DNA from: Bradysia coprophila
Lineage: Eukaryota; Arthropoda; Insecta; Diptera; Sciaridae
DNA: 64,000 nucleotides
Direction: 5' to 3'
Assembly (NCBI RefSeq): GCF_014529535.1
Contig: NW_023503584.1
Span: forward strand, 2,722,672-2,786,671
Shown here: positions 1 through 10,988 of the stretch, in pieces
How positions within the stretch are numbered: the first letter of the stretch is position 1
How the letters are laid out: each line of letters starts with the position of its first letter
Notes under the pieces: model-generated
The model's input: the letters and a program-made list of their open reading frames with translations, nothing else
What the model was told of the DNA's origin: nothing
The model's database searches: none
Program-made: the position numbers and the translations under genes

Positions 1-56
1 TTAGAAAGTATTACGCACTTTCCATTTTGAATTTCGACCGCACTTACGGCGTGAAT
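1..56. repeat. Dispersed repeat end, inverted copy at 6437-6493
   Basis: The first 56 bases read as the reverse complement of 6437-6493, with a shared core of TACGCACTTTCCATTTTGAA and the end CACTTACGGCGTGAAT. Shorter copies of the GGCGTGAAT end lie at 4496-4527, 5226-5260 and 7160-7194. This looks like the terminal part of a dispersed mobile element; whether 1 and 6493 bound one element cannot be decided because the window starts here. Confidence 0.6.
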
Positions 57-161
57 ACAGCATTTATGTAAAAACAAATTGGGATCAAATGTAGGTATTT
101 GTATCAGTGATGCTTCGGAAGTTCAACAATGAAATAGATCAAAAATATATTTAAAAAGTTG

Positions 162-1508
162 TCAGTCATCATTATTGGTTGCTTTCCACAACAACCATTC
201 TGCGTTCAAATCGAGGATGTTTTGATGAACATCAAGTTGGCCATTGGTCCTTACTGTAATTTTTACTCGATTTTTAACAAGATTCAAAATCGAATTGTAA
301 CGATTCACATCGACGTTTACTTCGTTTACAACAATAAAATCGATAACCGTCAGCTGTTTGGATGTTCTCAATATTTCAATTACATCCCATAGATGTTCAA
401 CTCGAATTTTGCCAATTTCTTTCAGAGCAGGCATATTGTTAATCAAATAATATGCTGTTTCCTTATCACAAAAACGGACGAACAATGAGCGGAGCTTAGT
501 CAAACTGGACATAGCTTTGACGGCATCGGAAAAAGAAATTTTCAAATGCTCAATTGGTACTTCTCGATCAGCGAGCAGGTTAATAAGATTATAAATTGGA
601 TGAAAGCCTTGCACAGTCAGACTCTTTAAATTTGCCAATTTAGTCAAATGCAAAACATTGTCTTCAATACCGACGTCTCCTGGGGTCGTTGAATAGACTA
701 AGTGCTGGAGGTTCGGTTGTAGATTTTCGATGTTTTGAAGAATGCGACTAGACAGCGATTGACAACCAGAAATACGAATATTTTGAATTTGTGGATTTGC
801 CGTTAGAAAATCGATAAACAAGGACTCGTCCAGGACTCGTATTAAATGGAATTGAATGTCCGTTAATTTCGGAAATTGGTAATCGACACAATCGAAATTT
901 ATGGAATCGTTTGCAATTAACTTCAAACATTTCAGTTCTTTGAATGCAGCTAATCTAACATTTTTGGTATATATTATGAGTAGTCTCTGCAGAACTTGGA
1001 ATTGAGAACTTCTTGATATATTGAAGACCACATCAGTTCCTTCTGAAATTTGCAACTCGACCAAATTATCTCCACAGTAATCAGAAATCAATTTGAGCAG
1101 ATCGATTTTTCGAAACTTAGAAGGTTCTATGAAGTTGTATTCTTTTTGGTTATCATCATCTCTTTCGAAATCAAAGTTGTTGCAAATCAAGTCGATTGAC
1201 TTGATCAAATGACCGAATATCCGTAAGCAACTTGATATACTGTGTGGATGAACAGAAGACTTGCGATTATCGTTTGAAATATTGATACGTCTGAAGCGCA
1301 ATGGATAACAGTGCATCGCATTTTGTCGGAATCTTTGACATACTGCGGCCACGTTCACGAAATCTGTTAATGTATCCAAATGTCTGAAAATTTCCTGCAA
1401 GCAATCGTCGTTGAGCCCAGTTTGGATATTTACTGGTGAGTGTAGAGACGATGATGATTTTGCCAAGTGGTTACTCGCTTCGACCATAACACATCGTTCT
1501 GCGTCCAT
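162..1508 (-). CDS. F-box / leucine-rich-repeat protein (FBXL-like), 448 aa
   Basis: Probable substrate-recognition subunit of an SCF-type ubiquitin ligase. Residues about 28-60 form an F-box (LNDDCLQEIFRHL followed by VNVAAVCQRFR), the segment that binds Skp1. The rest is a series of irregular leucine-rich repeats, for example LKSLTVQGF, IEHLKISF and LRSLFVRF, giving the horseshoe typical of FBXL proteins. I chose the ATG at 1508, which has a good insect context (ACAACAATGG). The frame stays open upstream to 1712 but only from a TTG codon, and the added part looks like a hydrophobic non-coding translation. The stop is TGA at 162-164. No intron is needed. The substrate cannot be inferred, and no orthologue name is assigned. 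The 3' flank (86-166) recurs at 45.85 kb. Confidence 0.8.
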   Translation of the reverse strand: MDAERCVMVEASNHLAKSSSSLHSPVNIQTGLNDDCLQEIFRHLDTLTDFVNVAAVCQRFRQNAMHCYPLRFRRINISNDNRKSSVHPHSISSCLRIFGHLIKSIDLICNNFDFERDDDNQKEYNFIEPSKFRKIDLLKLISDYCGDNLVELQISEGTDVVFNISRSSQFQVLQRLLIIYTKNVRLAAFKELKCLKLIANDSINFDCVDYQFPKLTDIQFHLIRVLDESLFIDFLTANPQIQNIRISGCQSLSSRILQNIENLQPNLQHLVYSTTPGDVGIEDNVLHLTKLANLKSLTVQGFHPIYNLINLLADREVPIEHLKISFSDAVKAMSSLTKLRSLFVRFCDKETAYYLINNMPALKEIGKIRVEHLWDVIEILRTSKQLTVIDFIVVNEVNVDVNRYNSILNLVKNRVKITVRTNGQLDVHQNILDLNAEWLLWKATNNDD

Positions 1509-2320
1509 TGTTGTGTAGAAATTAATTGTCTCTGTAGAACGGCGAAAATTCTTGTTACTGACAAAATGCATACATGGAACGGATGTAATGGAAATACTAG
1601 GGAACTTACGATTTTCTAACAATAAAAATCCAAACGCAAGCGCGAGCACAAACAGGAAAGGTAAGTTTGATAAGTCAACTGATAAATAGTTGAATTTTGA
1701 CTCGACTAACAAATATCGTTTACGAATTTCATGTTCTAATTTCTTAGTATTTTCCGTTTACTATAAAAGAAAAAACTTTGTTGGACTCAGATGTTTCGAA
1801 AATTTTATTCTGACCTACAAACTGTCCACTCGTCTATAATTATGGTCGACGTGTTTATTGATGAGTAAGACTACACCATTCATTTATTGAAGAAGTGTGT
1901 GAATAAAGCAACATTTTTTGTGCGGCGTCGACTTATGTCAGATCAGAGGCAAAAGTGCTTCGAGTGACAGCTGCCAAATAGAGTACTATTTTGTATCGCC
2001 CAAAACCACTTACAGTGGAGGTGTAACACAAGTCCTCTTATCCGCTTACAAAAGAACTGATATCGGTGTAGGTGACGCTTACAGATTCGACACGCAAAAA
2101 GATATGCGTCACAAATGGCAGCTGATGAGGAAAGTAAGCGAAAGTTTTATCAAGAGAAATTTTACCCGAAAAATTTTAGGAAGAAAATTTTAACAAAAAA
2201 AATTGCGTCACAAGTGGCACTGTCCAGTTTCAGTACTCTATTAACCTGCATACAGTGCATTTCTACGTTAAAGTCATCTTTGCGCGCACATAACACGTAT
2301 GAATGAAGTAAACACATTGA
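1509..2320. repeat. Intergenic DNA with nested fold-back/MITE fragments
   Basis: No gene is seen. 1957-2005 and 2218-2240 resemble the two parts of the small inverted-repeat element at 20047-20214 (CAAATAGAGTAC... and ...CAGTTTCAGTACTC). Between them, 2019-2221 resembles one arm of the fold-back element at 41.55-41.99 kb (ACTGATATCGGTGTAGGTGACGC against ACTGATATCGCTGAGGGTGACGC, and GCGTCACAAGTGGCA). This reads as one element inserted into another. Short ORFs here are by-products. Confidence 0.5.
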
Positions 2321-3945
2321 TTGTTAGCCCCGTACGAAGTACAAAGGGGCTTATAGGTTTACGATGCCGTGTGTAATTGATGGAATTCGAAGCAGACGGT
2401 AAGGGCAAAGTGTTTGCCTATGTTCATAGATGACGAATCTGCAATAAAAATTTTGTCTGTCCGTCTGTCCGTCTGTCACGTCGATATCTTGAGTAAATCA
2501 AATCCGATTTCAAAAATTTTTTTTTTCCCTGAAAGATAGTCGTAATAGTGAGGCTAAGTTCGAAGATGGGCATATTCGGGTCGGCCCTTCGTGAGTTAGG
2601 GCCACCTAAGTGATTTAAGGTCTTTTGGTGATATTTATGGCAAAATAAACGATGGAAATGTAAATGACACGGCAAATGATAGGTATTGTCAATACCAATC
2701 CAGGAAAAAAAAGTTTTTTAAAATCGGGTAAGTGGGCCGTGAGTTAGGGCCTTAGAAGTGAAATGCTACTAGGGCCCTATGTGTATTTTACATAGAACTC
2801 GAGTAAATTTCATTCGTTTTTCGTAATTTTTGTTTGATTTGGAAGGTAATCGAATGCCGAATAGAATGTTGTTGAAAAAAAATTAAATTTGGGTCCTTGG
2901 CCTAAGGCCGCTACTAGGGCCCTATGTGTATTTCACATATAACTCGAGTATATTTCATCCGTTTTTCGTAATTTTTGTTTGATTTGGAAGGTAATCGAAT
3001 GCCGAATAGAATGTTGTTGAAAAAAAATTAAATTTGGGTCCTTGGCCTAAGGCCGCTACTAGGGCCCTATGTGTATTTCACATATAACTCGAGTATATTT
3101 CATCCGTTTTTCGTAATTTTTGTTTCATTTGGAAGGTAATCAAAGGCCGAATAGAATGTTGTTGAAAAAAAATTAAATTTGGGTCCTTGGACTAAGGCCA
3201 CTACTAGGGCCCTATGTGTATTTTACATATAACTCGAGCAAATTTCATCCGTTTTTCGTAATTTTTGTTTTATTTGGGAGGTAATCAAAGGCCGAATAGA
3301 ATGTAGTTGAAAAAAAAAATAAATTTGGGTCCTCGGACTGAGGCCGATACTAGGGCCCTATGTGTATTTTACATATAACTCGAGCAAATTTCATTCGTTT
3401 TTCGTAATTTTTGTTTCATTTGGAAGGTAATCAAAGGCCGAATAGAATATTGTTGAAAAAAAATTAAATTTAGGTCCTTGGACTAAGGCCACTACTAGGG
3501 CCCTATGTGTTTTTTACATATAACTCGAGCAAATTTCATCCGTTTTTCGTAATTTTTGTTTCATTTGGAAGGTAATCAAAGGCCGAATAGAATGTAGTTG
3601 AAAAAAAATTTAAATTTGGGTCCTCGGACTGAGGCCGATACTAGGCCCTTCAAAAAAATAAAATTTTAGGGCGATTTGAAATTTTTGTTTCATTTGAAAG
3701 GAACGTCGTACGGGGCTTCGTAATTGCGCTATGCGCAATTTGTAAGATGTACATATTACATAATAATTTTACTTTAACTACATTAACCGGCGCAATAGGC
3801 TTACGATCAAAGTAGGGTGACAGACGCACTAGGGTCACGAACGCAATAGATATACGGGTTTGTACGGGGCTCAGTCGCAGCAAACGCTCCGACTGTTCTG
3901 ATGGCTCGTTAAGAATGTGTTTTGATTGTTTATCATACCATATGT
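2321..3945. mobile_element. Repetitive element with internal 145-bp array
   Basis: The segment begins with CCCGTACGAAGTAC, contains a run of CCGTCTGT units near 2458-2478, then the 145-bp array, then a GTACGGGGC-containing tail ending in ACTGTTCTGATGGCTCGTT. The start motif recurs at 4222, and the array unit and tail recur in diverged form at 26.6-27.07 kb. It is therefore a dispersed composite element. No transposase is seen and boundaries are approximate. Confidence 0.5.
2767..3637 (+). repeat. Tandem array, about 145-bp unit, 6 copies
   Basis: Unit starts (CTACTAGGGCCCTATGTGT) occur at 2767, 2911, 3056, 3201, 3346 and 3492, a period of 144-146 bp. Each unit also contains AACTCGAGYAAATTTCATYC and GGTCCTYGGMCTRAGGCC. 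Copies differ mainly by point changes. Diverged copies occur at about 26630-26820. Confidence 0.9.
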
Positions 3946-4480
3946 GTGTGTTAGTAGATCCAGTTGCTCATTCTGCACATAGGAAACTTTTCACAATTGT
4001 ACTTTTAAGTTTGAAAATAAAAAGTTAAAAGTTTCTTGTTGACGAGTGTAATAATAGTTGGCGTATAATTTTCCCAAAAACAGACTTTAGATTTGAGTAA
4101 AATCCTGTCTGATTTTTAATGAAATTCTATGTCCAGACATTAGGCTTTGAAATACAGATCCATTTTTATTTGAAGATTTCAATTTGGTAAAATTTACGAT
4201 GTCGTGGAATTTGTTGTTTAGACCCGTACGAAGTACTGGGGTCTTATAGATTTACACATACGTTTGTAACCTATTGTGGTTGTCTATAGATGCCAAATCA
4301 GCGAAACAAGCCATCAGAACAGTCGGAGCGTTTGCTGCGACTACGCCCCGTACAACCCGTAATCCTATTTCGTCCGTAGCTATAATACGTCCCGTAGCCC
4401 TATTACGCCCGTAACCCTAATACGTCTACAACCCTCTTATGCGTCCGCTATCAAGATACTTCTGTAACCCTATTGCGTAC
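3775..4480. repeat. Inverted repeat pair with degenerate short repeats
   Basis: 3862-3908 (GTACGGGGCTCAGTCGCAGC, then CAAACGCTCCGACTGTTCTGAT without a break) is repeated in reverse complement at 4310-4353. Outside each arm lies a degenerate array of about 20-bp units containing GTAACCCTA/TACG (4350-4480; opposite orientation 3775-3860). This could fold into a large stem, or represent two elements inserted head to head. Confidence 0.6.
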
Positions 4481-4562
4481 TTGCAAATTTACTGAATTTC
4501 ACGCCGTAAGTGCGCTCTAAATTCAAACATAATCATTTAAACGCAGAAACTTGAATATTCAG

Positions 4563-4830
4563 AATTGTACTTGATCAGTCTGAATGGTACGACTTCGGAC
4601 CCGAGGTGCAAAACAATGAACTAGAAAGCGATCTCGATCAGTCTCAATCTGGCTGGTATGACTTTGGACCGGACGAACTAGATTTGCCGGAACCATTAAA
4701 GAAAAACAATGACTTTTTGATTCCCATTGAGCAAAGCGATATTGTCAATTTCGAACTAGATGCGGGACCCTCTGACCATAAACAGAGCATGCAAGTCTCA
4801 ACTTCATATTCATCAGACAGGCGTATCTAA
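4563..4830 (+). other. Possible coding fragment with internal repeat (LDQS..WYDFGP)
   Basis: An open frame reaches TAA at 4828-4830. Translated from 4563 without a start codon it reads LDQSEWYDFGP and then, after a short linker, LDQSQSGWYDFGPDELDLPEP: a duplicated acidic peptide that keeps frame and meaning. The second half (FLIPIEQSDIVNFELDAGPS) is also protein-like, with better composition than neighbouring random ORFs. I do not recognise the family. It may be an internal or last exon, or a gene fragment stranded among repeats. No upstream exon could be identified. Confidence 0.35.
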
Positions 4831-5520
4831 GAAATAAGTTAGCTTAAGGAAGGTATGTCTATAGTAAAAAGGAGCAATCATATGTACCTCAACGGCATAT
4901 GTACGTTGTTTCATTGAAGCATTTACTTTTCCTCTGATTATTTTGAGATTTCCGTCGAATGCAACCTCTTTCACATTTTTCGATTTGAAAGAATTTTCTC
5001 CTCTTTTAAAAAGATTGTGATTATATAGTTTAAATACAATATTATCGATGAAAGGGATATTAACTAGTCCATTATTCCCAATATCATTTGATCAATACAT
5101 TCCAAATTGAATGAAATTGAATGTAAACAATGAATCACGTCAACAAAAGAATTTGGAATTTATTTTTTTTTACATTGGCAGTCATGAAATTTTCCTGAAC
5201 GTTAAATCGCACCCGATCCGTTGCAAAATTTCAAATATTGAGCGGACTGACGGCGTGAATTTTGATGATTGAAATGAATCAATCGACCAAACTGCGTAGC
5301 TTTCGCAAGTTTGATTTTACCAAACAACTGGAAAGGCCTGACAACAAAAGAATTTTATGTCAAACCCGCGTTGCTATGTGTATCTACAGGAAGTTACGGT
5401 TTTCTAAAGCAACAAATGTCAGAGAGGCAGTTTTTCAAAACTATCAAAGCTTTACTGTAATTCATGAATACCTCAAAATATCTAAAGGCCTAAAAACCAA
5501 AATGTGAGCATTTTCATAAG
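4831..5520. other. Intergenic, nothing recognised
   Basis: AT-rich DNA with a short dispersed-repeat end at 5226-5260 (GACGGCGTGAAT). No gene or long repeat supported. Confidence 0.5.
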
Positions 5521-5740
5521 CTTTAACCTGTTACAGACGGCTTTCATCTGTTATCTACAGCGACAGTAATAATAAACGACAAGCTATGACTAAAGATTTC
5601 TTATATAGCAAGAAGCAAGTTCAAAACAAATGAAGTAAAAGATTTCTGAAATCAATCTATGAAAATCTTCGATCAAATGAAGTAATAGATCAGATAGTAA
5701 AACTATTAGTATGCGTGCCACCGTCTGTGACAGGTTAAAG
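5521..5740. mobile_element. MITE-like element, 220 bp, TIR CTTTAACCTGTYACAGACGG
   Basis: The left end CTTTAACCTGTTACAGACGG matches the reverse complement of the right end CCGTCTGTGACAGGTTAAAG with one mismatch. There is no coding capacity. A related left half occurs near 51686. I could not find a convincing target duplication. Confidence 0.7.
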
Positions 5741-6679
5741 ATAATTGAAAGATGTTTTAGGGACAAAATTTGTTCAGATGTTCGCTTTGCATCAAAAACA
5801 TAAAAATCTGGCAATATATCAAAATATCGCGGTTTTTGTTAAATTGACAAAAGTATGATGTATTGAGAAAATAGCAAATTTCCTGACACTCATTGCTTTA
5901 ACATGCTTAAACGAACCTGGACAGTCCTGACCATTACGAACTTTTGCCAAAAGACACTTGCCTCAGCTCAAACTTACCACTTAAGTTTACAATAATCCGA
6001 TATCGAACTTTCTCGTCGACATTAAAAAAATTGAAAAATTTTAGGAATGATTCTCAAATACAAGAACTAACGATCCATCTTCTAAATTCCATGTACACGT
6101 GCAGACGAACTGGGATAATAGTTCATGTCCTTCTGATTGTAATTCTATTAATCTAATACAAACAAAAATGATTCTGTTGAGCAGTGCAGTTCTCGTTAGC
6201 TAGTGCGAAGCGAATCTCCTTTTGATCGTCTAGCAATATCCCAAATTCTGAATGTACTTTAGAAAAATGGGCTAGTTAAAGTGAACTTTACCTCAATATT
6301 TGAGCTCATGAAGGAGTCTAATAAGGATAATGTCAGTTGACTTACATGGTAGAGAACAGGCACAACAGGCCCAGCAGAGCTTTAGGTGCATATAATCTAA
6401 TCTACATGGTAGAGAAACGAATGTCAAAATTAAGGTATTCACGCCATAAGTGATATCCAAATTCAAAATGGAAAGTGCGTAGGTCTTTCTAACGTAGCGT
6501 CATTTTCATACAATGAAGCGTTGAAATGTATTTTTCATGTGTCGGGGCCGAAAATGAGGGAGTTTCGATATTTTTCTCGGGTTTTCGACCCCTTACATGA
6601 AAAATTTTTTGAATATCTGTTTTGGACGATTGATTTTAGGCACTTTCGCATGTAGCCCTCACTTCGTTCGGGCTACAAC
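5741..6679. other. Intergenic with dispersed repeats
   Basis: Contains an inverted copy of the window's first 56 bases (6437-6493) and, at 6540-6680, a repeat with the text TTCGTTCGGGCTACAACT. That repeat continues after the MITE at 7068 (CGCGAAATTGCCTAAAA) and recurs uninterrupted at about 25535. No gene is seen. Confidence 0.5.
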
Positions 6680-7067
6680 TAGGCATGGGCGATAATGAAA
6701 ATGATTATAGATAATTATCAATTATCGATAATCGATAATTATCGACTTTTTTTATCGAAAATTATCAAAAAAATATCGATAATCGATAATTATATTGATA
6801 TTTTGATAATTATCAAGATATCGATAATTCGATATATCGATATTTCGGTCCGAAAATCCGATATTTATTGATATATTCCGATATATCGGTATATTATCAT
6901 GAATTTTCAGATAAATATCAAAATATCGACATTTTGATAATTATAGAATTTCGATATTTTGATAATTATCGATAATTATTAAATTATCGATAACGATATG
7001 ATTAATCGATTATTGATAATTTCTTTCGATTGATATTATCGATAATTTTGAACGCCTCCCATCCCTA
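6680..7067. mobile_element. hAT-like MITE, 388 bp, with 8-bp target duplication
   Basis: Ends are TAGGCATGGGCG and, reverse-complemented, TAGGGATGGGAGGCG. The 8 bases GCTACAAC flank both sides (6672-6679 and 7068-7075), a perfect target-site duplication of the length made by hAT transposases. The interior is almost only ATCGATAATTATCGAT-type repeats that can fold on themselves. It is inserted in a dispersed repeat whose intact form (CGGACTACAACTTGCGAAA) is at about 25535, so an empty site is visible in the same window. Confidence 0.85.
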
Positions 7068-7289
7068 GCTACAACTCGCGAAATTGCCTAAAAACAATCG
7101 TCCAAAACAGATACACAAATAACTATTTCGGTTCACTTTTTCATCGAATCGGTCACCTAAAATTCAAATTTTAGGCACACTTACGGCGTGAATTCGTATT
7201 GGTGCCACAATTACAAATTGTATCGAGGCTGTAAGTGCTCTGAAATTAAAAATGAAAATTGACAAGTAGCAGACAAACGGATCGCAATA

Positions 7290-7800
7290 AACGGCAGATA
7301 AAAAATTGAAAAACGGAGATAAAAAATAGTAGTGGAGATAAACAATCGAAAAATGGAGGAGATAAATAATTAAAAAATGCCGATAAATTAACTAAAACTT
7401 GAGATTAAATAACAAGGAACGGAGATAAAAAATTAACAAATGGAGATAATTTGTTTGAAAACGAAGTTATAGTATCTCCTTTTTTAAATTTGTTATCTCT
7501 GTTTTTTTTAGTTTTTTTTTATCTCCACTTGGTATTTCCGTTTTTAAATTTTTATTGTCTGATGATATCTCCTTTTCTGAAATTATTATCTCCACTTTTT
7601 AATTTGTTTCATCTCCATTCCATACATTTGTTATCTCCATATCTAGTTATATTATCTCCAAAATACAATTTATTATCTCCGAAATTAGATTTTATTATCT
7701 CCAATTTTCTATGGAATTTATCTCCATTTTGGAGTTTCATATCTCCACATCACACTTTTTTATCTCCACTTATATCTCCTTTTTTATATTTTTTATCAAC
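7290..7800. repeat. Opposed arrays of GGAGATAA and TTATCTCC
   Basis: From about 7316 to 7450 the motif GGAGATAA recurs every 20-35 bp. From about 7480 to 7795 its reverse complement TTATCTCC recurs more than ten times. The switch point is near 7465. The spacers are AT-rich and variable. The whole is a degenerate inverted repeat able to form a long imperfect stem. The long plus-strand ORF here (7451-7915) is a translation of this repeat. Confidence 0.75.
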
Positions 7801-9065
7801 CGAAATATTATTATCGCTAGACAAACTTCAAACATATAGCTTTGAATTTCGTCCCGTTCACGATATTTTCATATTACTGCTTTTCCCATGTAAAAAATCC
7901 CACTTTCTCATGTAAGCTATTCCTCCCTGTTTCTCTGATTTCTCTTATGTCGAATGCTACATTTTTCAAATAACAAATGAGAGAAATTAGAGATACGACA
8001 ATTGTAGTATTTAAAACCCACATCACCTCAGATACTCTACGAAGTGACACGGCTGAGAATAATGCAGCTTCTCCTCGGATTGGTAAATTTCACGGAAGGA
8101 ACGTTCCATTTCTACATCGTTTGTCTAATTAGTAAGTAATGTGCTATGAATAATAAACCATAAAAACACTGTCGAAGACTTTAATAAAACTGATTCCTAT
8201 GCCTCAACATACAATACAGCAACTAATTCACATGCATCTACTACTCTAACTGTAACTGTAACATTTAGGTACCTTTTATTTTTGGACTTTTTACCCTCCA
8301 TCATCCGAAAGTATCGGCAAGTTGATAGAAATTTATCTTTCGCTTTTATTCACATTTTTAATCACAGACAATTCTCCGTCGAGAAACATTATTTTACTGC
8401 GTATTTTATGTATCAGAAAATTTTAGTTTAAAAAATAAAAATAAAAAACCCCCATCACCATTCACTATACCCCACATAAAACGTAAAACGATTCACATGT
8501 TTTGAAACTTATAATTTGAAAATCAATAAAACTTTCTCTTTGCCTCGTCCATAACAAATTCATTTCGTTAAAAACATTTTAGTCGACAAAAGATTTTCTG
8601 ATAAAATGATTCTTCATATCAACACCAAATTGAAAACAAATTTTTGTTCACGCTTACGCATACCGCCACTTGGGTGTAAGCTCATGAATACAATGTTTAA
8701 AAAATATTGAACCTCATTCGTTGACCAACTATTCTTAACTGAATGAATGTTGTGCCGACGAGTGGCTTATTAAAGTTTCAGCGAAAGTTTTCATGTTTAG
8801 CAATTGTCTGGACTGAATAAAACATTCCGTTGAGTAAAGGGTGGTTGATGTAACGAACGTATATCATTCATGTGTTATACCGTAATACTGGTATGTGTTT
8901 ATATGCATTGCGTTATCGAACAAATTGCTATATTACTATCACGTTATGTTATGGCTAAAGGTCAGGAGCAAATTTTTTGTGTTTTAATATCGTTGATTCG
9001 ATTAGATTTACTTTAGTCCTTTGAAACCATGGCTGATCGACGGTTTCTTTTTGTATCTTGTCTCC
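7801..9065. other. Intergenic, nothing recognised
   Basis: About 1.2 kb of AT-rich DNA with no long ORF, no clear tandem or inverted repeat and no RNA gene that I can see. Confidence 0.5.
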
Positions 9066-9396
9066 AATTGAGTTACAAACAAAAATTTTTTTTATTTTTT
9101 ATCGATGGAGAACCTAATTATCAGACACTTTGTCTCGTATCATATGCCAAAAAAAGTTAAAACTTTTTTTATAAATCATTTTGAAAGTTACTAAAAACAC
9201 GAAAATTCGAATAGAAATACACTATGTCATCAAAAATTTTTGTATTTCGATTCGAATTTTCGTGTTTTCAGTGACTTTCAAAATGATTTATAAAAAAATT
9301 TTAACTTTTTTTGGCATATGATACGAGACAAAGTGTCTTATAATTAGGTTCTCCATCGATAAAAAAATAAAAAAAAAATTTGTTTGTAACTCAATT
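9066..9396. mobile_element. Near-perfect palindrome, arms about 150 bp (fold-back MITE)
   Basis: The left arm (9066-9214; AATTGAGTTACAAACAAAAA ... CGAAAATTCGAAT) is repeated as the reverse complement at about 9245-9396, with a loop of about 30 bp near 9230. Arms differ by a few bases only. There is no coding capacity. Arm similarity suggests recent insertion or strong homogenisation. Confidence 0.85.
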
Positions 9397-10008
9397 CTGT
9401 CATTCTTGTTTACTGTAAATTCAACCCAAATGATGTTGTTCTTCATCTCTAACAAAATGTACATCATGAATGGTTCGTGATGCACATCAACTTTACTCAT
9501 AGAATTCTTCAACTTCAACTTTTACTGATGCAGACCATAATTGAGGAAAGTGTATTTCTGCTTGAGAACTGCTGTAACGCATTACCCAAGTCCAGACTAC
9601 GGACTTGAGGATCAAAACCATCGGTCATATTGGCGATCCAGTCAACTTGTGGAAGAATAAACTCACCCATGAAACACAGAATATCGCTTGGTCTAAAGTC
9701 TATTTCTTCGGACGATTTTCCTTTGAGCCACAGCAGCATAAAAGCAGACGAACTTCCACTATGAATAGAACACGCTTGATTTGTTGGGTAGCAGATGTTA
9801 CGACAACATCAATCAATGTGCAATGTGATCTAGATACCGTCGCATTATATAGCAAAATGTAACTATATTAACACATATGAAGTGGAAGATTTGATTTCAG
9901 TCTGTCGAAATTTTTACGTCAAAAATGAAGTAGTAGATTCAACATATGCCTGCCTAACGTTCGTTGAAACTTAAAAATATGGAACGATGAAATGGAAAAT
10001 ACAATTGA
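9397..10008. other. Intergenic, nothing recognised
   Basis: No supported gene. Short overlapping ORFs on both strands (9515-9862) have no recognisable domain. Confidence 0.4.
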
Positions 10009-10588
10009 GGTCGTCAGCCAATAAAGATGGTTTAAACACAAACGATAATTTCAAACACTAACAATAATGTCCTGTCAAAAATTGTGATTGCATACACATA
10101 AACGATCAAAAATGACATTTTCCAACGTGTGCTTGTGGAGGATGTTTTTGTCGTTGAATATCGCATTAAAATCTTAATGAAACTATTCCAGTTCACTACA
10201 AGTCGGATTCACTAATTGCATTGATAAAATAATGATCCGCACCCATTTTTATAACGATAATCACAATATCAAATGCATATGTTTCAATTGAAGGTTAACC
10301 ACGTGTTTGTTGACTTAGACAATGTTGTTGGACATCGAATATCGTTTTATAAACCGAATGGATTTTTCCAGCTCCATGTCGCTTCGTTTCTGCAAATTAC
10401 ATCTACAGATTACAGTAATAAAATATTGATCCAGACGCGCTTTTAGAATAATAATCGAAAAATTAATAGAAAATTGAGTCATCCATGTGTATGGAATCAC
10501 AATTTTTGACAGGTCATTATTGTTGGAAATTATTGTTAGTGTTTGAAATTATCGTTTGTGTTTGAACCATCTTTATTGGCTGACGACC
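10009..10588. mobile_element. TIR element, 580 bp, TIR about 85-95 bp
   Basis: Left terminal sequence GGTCGTCAGCCAATAAAGAT, continuing to AAAATTGTGATT at about 10091, is matched in reverse complement by 10494-10588. The inner part holds two diverged copies of a block containing TTCCAG ... AATGATCC / AATATTGATCC. It is non-coding, and no target duplication was found by eye. Confidence 0.8.
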
Positions 10589-10882
10589 CCAAATTATTCA
10601 GACATTATCGTTTAGACAATGTGATGATTATGAATAATAAAGACATCACGCGACATATATTGACCTGATACCAGACATAAAACATTTGGAATTTAGCCCT
10701 TATAAATTAAAGTTTTACATATTGTGATGACTATTATAACCAAAAATAAGTAAGTTTAATTTGGGCTACCAGATCTCCATATTGTTACGTTCTAAATCTC
10801 AAGTACAAAGCTTTTTGGGGTATTAAAACAAAATCGGGAAATTTCGTGTAAAAAAATCGCCAATTTAGATTAAAAAAAACTC

Positions 10883-10988
10883 AGAAGTGTATTTTTGAGC
10901 AACAAACGATACTTTACTCACTAAGCCTTATAGAGGCTGGGGGCTTAGTGAGTAAAGTAACATTTTGCTTGTTACTCAAAAACACCTT
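10883..10988. repeat. Palindromic hairpin, about 105 bp
   Basis: ACTTTACTCACTAAGCC is followed after about 13 bases by GGCTTAGTGAGTAAAGT. Outside this, TTTTTGAGCAACAA pairs with TTGTTACTCAAAAA. Probably a small MITE. Confidence 0.75.

Noticed and set aside
1509..1712. Longer F-box protein N-terminus with hydrophobic segment
   Set aside because: It would start with TTG; a well-placed ATG is at 1508 and the added part is not protein-like.
7451..7915. 154-codon plus-strand ORF rich in LSPF/LLSP
   Set aside because: It is a translation of the TTATCTCC repeat; no domain and biased composition.
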